NCBI GenBank assembly: GCA_900318175.1
Contig: ONJQ01000004.1
Location: forward strand, 40,362 to 104,361
From: an uncultured Bacteroidales bacterium
GTDB lineage: Bacteria > Bacteroidota > Bacteroidia > Bacteroidales > P3
Reading direction: 5' to 3'
DNA length: 64,000 bases
Shown here: in pieces, positions 56,328-64,000 of the stretch
Numbering within the stretch: the stretch's first letter is position 1
Layout of the letters: the number at the start of each line of letters is the position of its first letter
Position numbers and translations under genes: made by a program
The notes under the pieces: model-generated
Database searches by the model: none
What the model was told of the DNA's origin: nothing
What the model saw: only the letters and a program-made list of their open reading frames with translations

Positions 56328-57605
56328 ATGTCACTTAAAAAACTTGTTTTCCCTTTGGGCGTGCTTTTTGCACTGCTGGCCCCGGTGGCCTGCACGGAGG
56401 ATCCTACCGACCTGGGAGTAGATTTGCAAGACCCCTTCACGCTTTTTGACGGCACACGCGACACGGCTTACGTGGCGGCGTGCACCATCTTTGACGATTC
56501 GATGTGGACGGCGGACTATAACTTCTGCATCTTTGGCGACTATGCCGACCCGCTGTTTGGCAGCGCCCGTGCGGTGACCTACTCGCAGATTGCCGTGGCC
56601 GGAGCCAACGGTATCAACCTCAGCGACGAAGTGGTGATTGACTCAGTGGTGATGACGTTGGTGATTGACACGCTCTATCCCGCCGTGCCGGACTCGACTC
56701 CTGTCCACCTGCATATCACCATCAACCAGCTGGCCGAGCCGATGAAGGATTCGGGCTACAGGGTGTATTATGCTTCGGAGAGCTTGGAGGAGAGCGATGT
56801 GTGCTTCTTTGACGACGACGTGACCTTCTATTCCGACAGTCTGAACTTGCGCATGCGCGAGAGCATCTACCCAGTGCTGAAACAGAACTGCAGCACGGAA
56901 GACTTTTTGAAGATTGTGAAGGGCTTCAGCCTGAAGCTGGCAGAGGGGTCGAACCGTATGGTGACCGTGGACTTCTCGGCAAGCGAAACCCGACTGACGC
57001 TGTATTACCACACGGACAATGCAGACTCGATGCGTTACGTCTTCGTCATCAACGGCGAGACGGGCCACCACATGCATTTTACCCACAACTATGTGGGAAC
57101 GGTGCTGGAGCCTATTGCTAACCATACAGCCGACTCGATTGACGGCCGTCAGCGGCTCTATCTGGAGCCTTTAGGGGGCACCCGCGTGCGCCTTAATATG
57201 CAGCCGTTCCTCAATGAATTCAGGAATGCCCACCCGTGGGCGGTGGTACACTATGCCGAGTTGCTGTTGCCGGTCAACAGCGTGGCCGACACACAACGGC
57301 CTGTCCGCATACTGGCCAACAAAAAGGAGGCCAACGGGGAGTCGACCATGGTGACGGACGTCAATGTGCTGCACAACCCCTACACCTATACAGGTTTTGA
57401 CGGCCACTTTGACAAGAAGAACAACTATTACAGGCTTCGCGTTACGCGCCACCTGCAAGAGTTGTTGCGCACCGGAAAGGACTACGGCACTGAACTGTAT
57501 ATCGATGGACGCCGCTCCACGGCATTCCGCACTGTGCTGAACGGCACGGGCTCGGACAACCCTGTGCGAGTGGTGTTCGTCTATTCTGAAAAGAGCGACC
57601 TGTAA
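56328..57605 (+). CDS. DUF4270-family lipoprotein
   Basis: 425 residues. Lipoprotein signal MSLKKLVFPLGVLFALLAPVAC (C22) followed by TEDPTDLGVDLQDPF, the DUF4270 N-terminal pattern ('c..d..dlG.dl...'). The mature protein is beta-rich: VVIDSVVMTLVIDTLYP, GFSLKLAEGSNRMVTVDFSA, HDF-free barrel-like strands to the end VRVVFVYSEKSDL. An outer-membrane location by lipid is expected. It is probably co-transcribed with the GT5-like gene. Role unknown. Confidence 0.75.
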   Translation: MSLKKLVFPLGVLFALLAPVACTEDPTDLGVDLQDPFTLFDGTRDTAYVAACTIFDDSMWTADYNFCIFGDYADPLFGSARAVTYSQIAVAGANGINLSDEVVIDSVVMTLVIDTLYPAVPDSTPVHLHITINQLAEPMKDSGYRVYYASESLEESDVCFFDDDVTFYSDSLNLRMRESIYPVLKQNCSTEDFLKIVKGFSLKLAEGSNRMVTVDFSASETRLTLYYHTDNADSMRYVFVINGETGHHMHFTHNYVGTVLEPIANHTADSIDGRQRLYLEPLGGTRVRLNMQPFLNEFRNAHPWAVVHYAELLLPVNSVADTQRPVRILANKKEANGESTMVTDVNVLHNPYTYTGFDGHFDKKNNYYRLRVTRHLQELLRTGKDYGTELYIDGRRSTAFRTVLNGTGSDNPVRVVFVYSEKSDL

Positions 57606-57713
57606 ACCCTCGACAACTCAGCAGGATTATTGCTGAGACTACCCCTGCAATCGGCATCGGCAAACAATGAGAAAGTTATTGATACCCAAACACAATAAAC
57701 AGAAAATACTGCT

Positions 57714-58901
57714 ATGAAAAGAACATTCATCATCGCCTTTATGAGTCTCTGCGCATTGACGGCCTCGGCTCAAATCCATTACGAAGAGGCATACCGCACC
57801 CATCCCGACCAGCTGTACGTGTCAGGCACGTTGAATGACGACAGCGTACACATTGGCAACTGGACATGGTGGCACCCCAATGGAAAAGTGTTCCGCCAAG
57901 GGAAGTATGACAACCAAGGCCACAAGACCGGCACATGGCGTACCTTCTACAATGACGGGACGAAGCACGAGGAGATGGTGATGAGTGGCGACGGCATGAG
58001 CCGCACGTGGTACGCCAGTGGCAAGAAGCAGAGCGAGGTGAAGGTGGTAGACGGGCGCAAAGAGGGCATGTTTGTGTCGTGGTATGAGAACGGCCAGCAG
58101 AAGGACGAGGTGCCATACGTCGACGGTGTGCGCGAAGGCAAGACCCGCGAATGGCACGAGAACGGTCAGCTGAAGTTCGAAGGCACCTATGTGGACGACG
58201 AGCTTGAAGGCGCTGCCACTTGGTGGACGCCAACAGGCAAAAAGGACCAGGAAGGCCAGCTGGTGCACGGCGAACAGGAAGGCGAATGGGTCTTCTATTG
58301 GCGCACCAACGGCAATGTGGGCATCCGCGGCCACTACTCGAACGGCGAAGAGACGGGCGTGTGGACCTACTATTATGAGACGGGTGAGAGATGGCGCGAA
58401 GGAAAGTACAGTAAGGGCTACAAGCAAGGCTTGTGGACCACTTGGTACGAGAGCGGCAAGAAGTTGCATGAGGGTCAGTATGTGCAGGACAAGGAAGAGG
58501 GGGTGTGGACGGCTTGGTATGAGGACGGAAAGGTAGACTATACCGGTAGTTTCCACAACGGGAAGAAGGAAGGCCTGTGGCGTGGCGTGTACGACGACGG
58601 GAGCGTGCGCTATGAGATGAACTATCACGACGATTTGCAGCACGGCAGAACGGTGCGTTATCACCCCAACGGCAAGGTGGAGATTTCGGAGAACTACGTC
58701 AACGGTGAGCGCCACGGCAAGTATGAGCGTTACAACACCGCCGGTATCCCCGAGGAGACAGGCACCTTCGAACACGGCAAGAAGAACGGCAAATGGATCT
58801 GGTATGACAAATATGGCAAAGAGGGCGTAGTGGCCGAGTTTAAAGATGGGCAGATGACCTCGATGCAGGACAATACCGTCAAGAAGGAGCAGAAACGCTA
58901 A
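57714..58901 (+). CDS. Exported MORN/YwqK-repeat protein
   Basis: 395 residues. A signal peptide (MKRTFIIAFMSLCALTASA) is followed by about 14 repeats of 22-24 residues with the pattern W-Y-x-N-G-x3-x-E-G-x-Y-x2-G-x4-G (for example MFVSWYENGQQKDEV, TREWHENGQLKFEGTY and VWTAWYEDGKVDYTGSF). These are the MORN_2/YwqK 'toxin-antitoxin antitoxin-like' repeats, which form a long beta-hairpin ladder. Despite the database name, no toxin is adjacent. An exported structural or binding protein is more likely. It ends 4 bp before maf. Confidence 0.75.
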   Translation: MKRTFIIAFMSLCALTASAQIHYEEAYRTHPDQLYVSGTLNDDSVHIGNWTWWHPNGKVFRQGKYDNQGHKTGTWRTFYNDGTKHEEMVMSGDGMSRTWYASGKKQSEVKVVDGRKEGMFVSWYENGQQKDEVPYVDGVREGKTREWHENGQLKFEGTYVDDELEGAATWWTPTGKKDQEGQLVHGEQEGEWVFYWRTNGNVGIRGHYSNGEETGVWTYYYETGERWREGKYSKGYKQGLWTTWYESGKKLHEGQYVQDKEEGVWTAWYEDGKVDYTGSFHNGKKEGLWRGVYDDGSVRYEMNYHDDLQHGRTVRYHPNGKVEISENYVNGERHGKYERYNTAGIPEETGTFEHGKKNGKWIWYDKYGKEGVVAEFKDGQMTSMQDNTVKKEQKR

Positions 58902-58905
58902 AGCA

Positions 58906-59541
58906 ATGACTTTCGGAGCGAAGGAGAACGAGGCGAGGGTGTCATGGATGGACTGCAGACTGCTGCTGGGGTCGAAATCGCCCCGGCGACGCGAACTGCT
59001 GAGCCAGTTGGGATTGCCATGCCGCTTGGTGGACATTGACGTGGACGAGACCTTGAGCCACGCTGTGGAGGCTGACAGGGTGGCAGAGACCCTCTCACGC
59101 AAAAAGGCGGAGGCATATAGCGGCCTCTTGGCAGACGACGAGGTGCTGGTGACTGCCGACACGGTGGTTGTGCACGAGGCCGAGGTGCTGGGCAAACCGC
59201 ACAGCCGCGAGCAGGCCTTGGACATGCTCGGGATGCTTTCGGGCCGGGTGCATCAGGTCTATACGGGGGTGACGTTGCGTGGAAGCGTAAGCCTTCGTTC
59301 TTTTACTGAGAAAACCGATGTGGTGTTCAGACCGCTGACAAAGGCGGAGATGGAATACTACGTGGATGTTTACAAGCCTTACGACAAGGCCGGAGCCTAC
59401 GGCATACAGGAGTGGATAGGCATGGTGGGAATAGCGCGCATAGAGGGCTGTTTCTACAACGTGATGGGGCTGCCGGTAGCACGGCTATACAAAGAACTGG
59501 AGCGCCTGGTTCACGGACACGGCGCGTTGGTCGACGAGTAG
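58906..59541 (+). CDS. maf: Maf-family nucleoside triphosphate pyrophosphatase
   Basis: 211 residues. LLLGSKSPRRRELLSQLG is the Maf N-terminal substrate loop; VLVTADTVV with the catalytic Asp, LGKPHSREQALDMLGMLSGRVHQVYTGV and DKAGAYGIQE complete the active site. The TADTVV/DKAGAYGIQ form belongs to the YhdE branch, which hydrolyses dTTP, UTP and some modified nucleotides to monophosphates. The ATG at 58906 follows the MORN gene by 4 bp. The ATG at 58948 (MDCRLLLGS) would fit the family length better. Its 3' end overlaps recQ on the other strand by 57 bp. Confidence 0.88.
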   Translation: MTFGAKENEARVSWMDCRLLLGSKSPRRRELLSQLGLPCRLVDIDVDETLSHAVEADRVAETLSRKKAEAYSGLLADDEVLVTADTVVVHEAEVLGKPHSREQALDMLGMLSGRVHQVYTGVTLRGSVSLRSFTEKTDVVFRPLTKAEMEYYVDVYKPYDKAGAYGIQEWIGMVGIARIEGCFYNVMGLPVARLYKELERLVHGHGALVDE

Positions 59542-61386
59542 GCGCAGAACACTGCGTAGCATGCGTTCGTCGATATTGGGTATCTTTTCCAACAACTGGT
59601 CTGCCCGTAAGGGCTGTTGGCTCAACAGAGCCAGTATCTGACTCCGCAGCGCGTCTTCGGAGACGGGTGCAGGTGAGCCTGTGTGGCAGTGGAGGCAATG
59701 GTCGCAGAGGCCGCAGGGGTGCTGTGACTGCTCGCCGAAGTACTGCAGGAGGGTTATGCTGCGGCATTCTTCACTATCAAGATAGTGGAGCATGGCTTCG
59801 AGACGCTGGGCGGCTTGCTGCTTAATGAGGTTGTATTTGCTCTCAGTAAGGGGCAGCCGGTCCACGTTGACTCGGGGAGCGGTGAAGATGATTTGTGGCT
59901 TGGGGGACTTGGCTTTGTACTGGATGATTTTGAGGGCATCCATGTGGTGGAGCATGTTGATGACTTGCTCCTCGTCAAGGAACAGCCGGCGAGCCAGGGC
60001 CCGCTCCGAGATGGGCATGAAGTCGGTAAAGAGCCCCCCATACATTCGCAGCATGAGGGTAAGAAGATTGGCATAACGGGCCTCCTGAGATACTTGGAAG
60101 CGGTAAACCTCGTCGCGGGAGATGGGCACAAGGACGCGCGATTCGGCATCGGTGCGGTCGGGTAGGGAGATAAGTCCTTCGCGTTCCAGGAAACGTGCGG
60201 CATTGAAGAACTCGACGACATTGAAGTTGTAGGTGGCGCAGAGGGCTTCGATGTCGAAGTCGAACTGGCAGTCCTCACCGGAGCCGATGGGGAGGCGGTA
60301 GTAGTTGCAGATGGCTTTGTAGACATTGGAGATGAAGAGAGGTGTGGGGTAGGTGGAGTCGAAGTTGCGGTGAAGGTTTTCGATGTCGTTGTTGTCGTAG
60401 AGCAGGACGGCGTAGGCTTTGTTGCCGTCGCGTCCGGCACGTCCGGCCTCTTGGAAATACGCCTCGACGGAGGAGGGAATGTCAAGATGGATGACAAAAC
60501 GGACGTCGGGTTTGTCGATTCCCATGCCGAAGGCGTTGGTGGCCACAATGACTGGGGCGTCGCCTTTCATCCAACGGAGCTGAGCCATGTCGCGCTCCTT
60601 GGGGTCAAGGCCGGCATGGTAGTAAGCTGTCGGGATTCCACAACGGACAAGGTATTCCGCCACCTGTCGGGTGCGGCGACGGTTACGAACATAGATTATG
60701 CCGCTACCTCCAATGTGACGGGCAATGCGCAGCATTCGACCCTCTTTGTCGCTCTCATGAAAGGCCATATAGGCAAGGTTGGGGCGGTAGAAACTGGCTT
60801 GGAACAGCTGGCTGCCCGGACGGAAGAGGAGCTGATGCTGAATGTCGGTGACAACGGCTGGGGTGGCTGTGGCTGTGAGGGCAATGATGGGCGCCTGTTG
60901 GTGATAGATGCGGATGCGGGCGATGTCAAGGTAAGGTGGACGGAAGTCGTAGCCCCATTGGGAGATGCAGTGGGCTTCGTCCACGGCGATGAGGGAGACT
61001 TTCATGCGCCGGAAATGCTCTATGAAGACCCGCTGTTTGAGCCGCTCGGGCGAAACGTAGAGAATCTTGATTTTGTTGTTTATACAACGGTTGAAGATGA
61101 TTTCCTGCTCAGTGGGCGTGAGGCCGGAGTAGATGCAGGAGGCTTTTATTCCGCGGTCGTGGAGTTGCTGCACCTGGTCCTTCATCAGCGAGACGAGAGG
61201 TGAAACCACTATGCAGAGACCGTCCAGCATTAGAGCTGGGATTTGATAGCAGATGGATTTTCCGCCCCCGGTGGGGAGCAGGACTAAAGTGTCGTGCCCC
61301 TGCAGGACAGATTGAATAATCTCTTCCTGCAGGGGACGAAAGGAGTTGAAGCCCCAGTATTTGTTTAGTATTTCAGTCGCTTTGAT
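59485..61386 (-). CDS. recQ: RecQ-family DNA helicase with no standard start codon
   Basis: About 633 residues if read from the ATC at 61386. The N-terminus is intact in frame: YWGFNSFRPLQEEII (Q motif) and LLPTGGGKSICYQIP (Walker A). Then come VDEAHCISQWGYDFRP (DEAH), TATATPAVV, IIYVRNRRRT and HLDIPSSVEAYFQEAGRAGRDG, followed by the zinc-binding CRSITLLQYFG...CGLCDHCLHC of the RQC region. No HRDC domain is present. Between an in-frame TAA at 61401 and the first ATG (61230, after Walker A) there is no ATG, GTG or TTG. AUC, ACG or AUA initiation, or a sequence error or mutation, must explain this. It unwinds DNA in repair. Confidence 0.85.
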   Translation of the reverse strand: MKATEILNKYWGFNSFRPLQEEIIQSVLQGHDTLVLLPTGGGKSICYQIPALMLDGLCIVVSPLVSLMKDQVQQLHDRGIKASCIYSGLTPTEQEIIFNRCINNKIKILYVSPERLKQRVFIEHFRRMKVSLIAVDEAHCISQWGYDFRPPYLDIARIRIYHQQAPIIALTATATPAVVTDIQHQLLFRPGSQLFQASFYRPNLAYMAFHESDKEGRMLRIARHIGGSGIIYVRNRRRTRQVAEYLVRCGIPTAYYHAGLDPKERDMAQLRWMKGDAPVIVATNAFGMGIDKPDVRFVIHLDIPSSVEAYFQEAGRAGRDGNKAYAVLLYDNNDIENLHRNFDSTYPTPLFISNVYKAICNYYRLPIGSGEDCQFDFDIEALCATYNFNVVEFFNAARFLEREGLISLPDRTDAESRVLVPISRDEVYRFQVSQEARYANLLTLMLRMYGGLFTDFMPISERALARRLFLDEEQVINMLHHMDALKIIQYKAKSPKPQIIFTAPRVNVDRLPLTESKYNLIKQQAAQRLEAMLHYLDSEECRSITLLQYFGEQSQHPCGLCDHCLHCHTGSPAPVSEDALRSQILALLSQQPLRADQLLEKIPNIDERMLRSVLRLLVDQRAVSVNQALQFFV

Positions 61387-61413
61387 GCTATACGTGCCTT
61401 ATGGGGTGAGTTG

Positions 61414-64000
61414 CTATCTGAGCAGGGTGATGGTGCCCTTCTGGGTGACGATGTCCTCGGTGCCGGGGCGGCGGTACTGGATGACGTATACATAGGCGCC
61501 CTGCGGGCACTTGATGCCGGAGGGGGTGGTGCCGTTCCACTTGAAGTGGAGGTCCTCGGAGGAGAAGACCTGTCGGCCCTGGCGGTCATAGATGAAGACG
61601 GAGAAGTTCTGCTGCTCGTTGGCGGTGAAGATGCTGAAGACATTGTTGTCAGGGCGCTCCGGGGTGAAGACGTTGGGGGCGTAGAAGGTGAACTGAGTGA
61701 CGGGGAGTGCGAAGTTGAGGGTGTCGGAGCATTCAAGGTCGTTGTAGGCCACGAGGGTGACGTTGACCGAGTCAGCGGAGACCTCGCCGAAGTTGTGGCT
61801 GCAGGGGGAGACGGACTCGGTGAGGGGAGTGCCGTCATTGAAGTACCAGACGCGCCGGACGCTGTAGGGTGACACATCGGTGAGAGTCACGACGGGGTTG
61901 TCGGAGTCGACAAAGGAGGGGCTGAAGTCGACGGAGGCCTCAGGGATGGGATGGATGGTGATCTGCTCGGAGAGAGGGGCGGCGTTGCAGTCGTTGGTGC
62001 CGTGGCCGACGAGGGTGTAGACGGTGGTCTGCTTAGGGCTGACAGTGATGGAGGCTGGGCCGTGGCCGTCGGAGTCGAGGAGGTCGAAGAGGGCGGAGTC
62101 GGTGGGCTGGGCGGTCCAGGAGAAAGAGTAGGCCTTGTCGGCGGTGAGGGTGACGAAATCGCCCTCGCACATGTCATGGCGCGAGATGGAGAGAGTGGGA
62201 TTGACGCGGTAGGCGTTGACGCTGTCCCATGCGACGCACTGTTTGGTGCTGATGACCTTCACGTAGTAGCGGCAGGTGTCGTCGTAAGGGAGGACCCGAA
62301 GGTTGTCGCCTTCGGCAATCTGGTTGTTGTCGCCGATGTGACGGTACCAGCGGTAGGTGCAGCCCTGGGTCTCGGTGGCCACGGTGATGTCGGTGTTCTG
62401 GCCGTTGCAGACGATGGTGTCGCCGGAGACGTGGAGCTCGGGATGCTGGAAGACCTCGATGTTGACGGAGTCCGTGGCGAAGCACCAGTTGGTGTCGTTG
62501 GCGTTGACGGAGTCGCGGGCGAAGAGGCCGTTGTAGGCCCGGAGCTTGACGGGGTTCTTGTAGAAGCCGTAGATGTGTCTGAGCTCGGTGTTGTTGCCGC
62601 TGTAGTTGCCGAGGAAGACCTCGTAGGGGACGGTGTCTGGGGCGGCGTTGGTGTCGTTGTAGATAATCCAGTCGCGGCGGACGGAGCCGGGAGTGACGTC
62701 GCGAAGGATGACGACCTCGGAGTCGCAGACCTCAAGAGCGGAGGCCTCGATGCGGGTGTCGGGAGGGCCGAGGACGAAGACGGTGTAGGTGCTGTCGCTG
62801 TAGCAGCCGTGGTCCTGCCTGTAGAAGGAGCGGCACTTGACCTGGTAGGTGCCGATGGTGTCGAACTGGTATGAGATGGAGTCGCCGACGATGGAGTCGG
62901 TCTGGGCGCCGTTTTGGAACCACCACTGTGTGGCCGGGATGTCGCAGCCGTCCTGGTTGTTGGGGACATAGCTGTTGTTGAGGAAGAGCACCTCGCGGTT
63001 GCAGTTCTTGAGGGTGTCGATGGCCATGAGGGGCTTGGTGTTGATGACGCGCGAATAAAGCTTGGAGACGAAGGGCTTGGCGGGGTCCATGGCGGAAGTC
63101 ATGTCGCAGCGGAACACCATGTTGTTGGTGAGTTCGCCGGCGCCTTCACCCTCGGTGACCATGAAGTCCTCGGCGGTACAGGTGTAGGTGTTGTTGACGC
63201 TGCTGTTGGGGGTGAGCTGAGTGAATCCGATGGAGGGGTCGATGGAGGTGAGGGAGGAGATGAACTGGCCGTCCTGGTTGCACTTGTACCACACATAGTT
63301 GTCGAGGCCTCTGGGGGCTCGGAGCGTGTCGAGGACGTTGGAGTTACCTGCGGGGCAGCCGGAGGTGCCAATATCCATGGACTGGCAGTCGCCAGCAATA
63401 TAGCAGTAGCCGTAGTGGCCAGAGGCACTGCAGTCGCCGATAAAGATTTCCAAGCGTATCTCTTCATACAGGTACTTGTTCAGGTTGACGGCAACCTTGT
63501 TCCAGTCGCGGTAGTAAATGGTGCCGCCGCTTCCGTTGTGTGAATGCCAACCGTCCACGCCGTTGGCGCAGGTGTAGCTGTTGATGGCGTAGCACAGGGT
63601 GTCGCTTGCCGGTACCCACTGGCCACTGGAGTTCTGCCGGCATACGCGGATGACGAATGCAGGGTCTTGGGTGACACCATGGCCTGGTGCCTGAACCACG
63701 ATGCTGTAATAGATGAACAACAGAGCATTGTGTACGTTCACATCCATTGTATAGTACAAAGCCTCGGCATGTTTATCTTTTTGGCAGTTGCCAATACGGA
63801 TGGATTTCGTGATTGTGTTATCCAACTGTGTGGGGCAGTAAGGCAGGGCATAGTTCACCAGCGGGTCTTTGCCCACATTGTTGCCCGTTCCGGGGCCTTC
63901 AGTGTTGGACATGATGCGGAACTCTTTGCTGGGGTCGAGACTGGCTCCGCAGTAGGAGGAGCCTCCATTGTCTGACGTGTTGGCCAACTGACTTGCAGGA
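61414..64000 (-). CDS. Large secreted multi-domain protein with T9SS type B sorting domain (cut by right edge)
   Basis: At least 861 residues; the frame stays open to the right edge, so the signal peptide and N-terminus are outside the window. The visible part has repeated Ig/PKD-like domains (YQFDTIGTYQVKCRSFYRQ, CDSEVVILRDVTPGSVRRDW, VTLTDVSPYSVRRVWYFNDG). It ends in a gliding-motility-type C-terminal domain: APNVFTPERPDNNVFSIF, SVFIYDRQGRQVFSS, FKWNGTTPSG and GAYVYVIQYR, which is the T9SS type B signal. It should be exported by T9SS and kept at the surface, probably as an adhesin. Its stop lies 27 bp before the recQ start on the same strand. Confidence 0.85.
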   Translation of the reverse strand, partial: PASQLANTSDNGGSSYCGASLDPSKEFRIMSNTEGPGTGNNVGKDPLVNYALPYCPTQLDNTITKSIRIGNCQKDKHAEALYYTMDVNVHNALLFIYYSIVVQAPGHGVTQDPAFVIRVCRQNSSGQWVPASDTLCYAINSYTCANGVDGWHSHNGSGGTIYYRDWNKVAVNLNKYLYEEIRLEIFIGDCSASGHYGYCYIAGDCQSMDIGTSGCPAGNSNVLDTLRAPRGLDNYVWYKCNQDGQFISSLTSIDPSIGFTQLTPNSSVNNTYTCTAEDFMVTEGEGAGELTNNMVFRCDMTSAMDPAKPFVSKLYSRVINTKPLMAIDTLKNCNREVLFLNNSYVPNNQDGCDIPATQWWFQNGAQTDSIVGDSISYQFDTIGTYQVKCRSFYRQDHGCYSDSTYTVFVLGPPDTRIEASALEVCDSEVVILRDVTPGSVRRDWIIYNDTNAAPDTVPYEVFLGNYSGNNTELRHIYGFYKNPVKLRAYNGLFARDSVNANDTNWCFATDSVNIEVFQHPELHVSGDTIVCNGQNTDITVATETQGCTYRWYRHIGDNNQIAEGDNLRVLPYDDTCRYYVKVISTKQCVAWDSVNAYRVNPTLSISRHDMCEGDFVTLTADKAYSFSWTAQPTDSALFDLLDSDGHGPASITVSPKQTTVYTLVGHGTNDCNAAPLSEQITIHPIPEASVDFSPSFVDSDNPVVTLTDVSPYSVRRVWYFNDGTPLTESVSPCSHNFGEVSADSVNVTLVAYNDLECSDTLNFALPVTQFTFYAPNVFTPERPDNNVFSIFTANEQQNFSVFIYDRQGRQVFSSEDLHFKWNGTTPSGIKCPQGAYVYVIQYRRPGTEDIVTQKGTITLLR

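Noticed and set aside
57714-58901. YwqK-type 'antitoxin' annotation for the MORN-repeat protein
   Set aside because: The product is exported and repetitive and there is no toxin gene beside it. The name is a database carry-over and not evidence of a toxin-antitoxin system.
1-64000. Mobile element, prophage or genomic island
   Set aside because: No transposase, integrase, phage structural gene or direct repeat beside the tRNA-Cys was found. Base composition and promoter style are uniform across the window.

Overview
The window is chromosomal DNA from a member of the Bacteroidota, most probably an uncultured Bacteroidales. Three things point there. Upstream of many genes sits the Bacteroidota -7 promoter element TAnnTTTG (usually TATCTTTG, TACTTTTG or TATTTTTG), and Shine-Dalgarno sequences are mostly absent. 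Two proteins end in type IX secretion (T9SS) sorting domains, one type A and one type B. Several family pairings are typical of the phylum: an EF-G2-like GTPase paralogue, a short GT5 'glycogen synthase' beside a DUF4270 lipoprotein, and FucP-like and DUF4878 proteins. I saw no insertion sequence, prophage, CRISPR array or rRNA. The one tRNA is tRNA-Cys.

Layout. 0-4 kb: 3' end of aroE, a T9SS cargo protein, a probable structured RNA, an acyltransferase and prfA. 4-9 kb (minus strand): two copies of a module made of a ~60-residue peptide plus a large lipoprotein, then a small XRE regulator. 9-17 kb: rpsA, a small membrane protein, a FucP-type transporter and an F-type ATP synthase operon (atpE-F-H-A-G) lacking atpB, atpD and atpC. 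17-26 kb: a PatB/MalY-type lyase, nadB, a lipoprotein-type sensor kinase with its response regulator, tRNA-Cys and a polysaccharide flippase. 26-36.5 kb: an EF-G2-like gene, then a same-strand cell-envelope cluster opened by an ECF sigma factor and containing a lipoprotein, two probable beta-barrels, a large secreted protein and an M48 metalloprotease. 36.7-44 kb (minus): an MsbA-like ABC exporter, a PorE-like TPR/PD40 protein, sufD-sufC without sufB, a nucleotidyltransferase-fold protein and a DUF4878 lipoprotein. 44-50.4 kb (plus): a LysE-type exporter, a nitroreductase, a radical SAM protein, then infC-rpmI-rplT-rplS-thrS. 50.5-64 kb: a lipase-like lipoprotein, a vWA/beta-barrel protein, a SAM hydrolase, recX, the GT5/DUF4270 pair, a MORN-repeat protein, maf, recQ and a T9SS type B protein cut by the right edge.

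The most unusual signal is between the genes. Two families of degenerate short-period tandem repeats occupy intergenic gaps. One has an 11-bp period, with pyrimidine-rich arms facing purine-rich arms so that hairpins form, at about 4.17, 20.80, 36.55, 48.22 and 54.52 kb. The other has a strict 8-bp period (KAATGYGT), occurs at five places between 23.2 and 35.6 kb, and always lies just upstream of a plus-strand gene in the sensor-kinase/sigma-factor region. Two genes also appear to use non-standard start codons: infC (AUA, behind a Shine-Dalgarno) and recQ (no ATG, GTG or TTG upstream of its Walker A motif).
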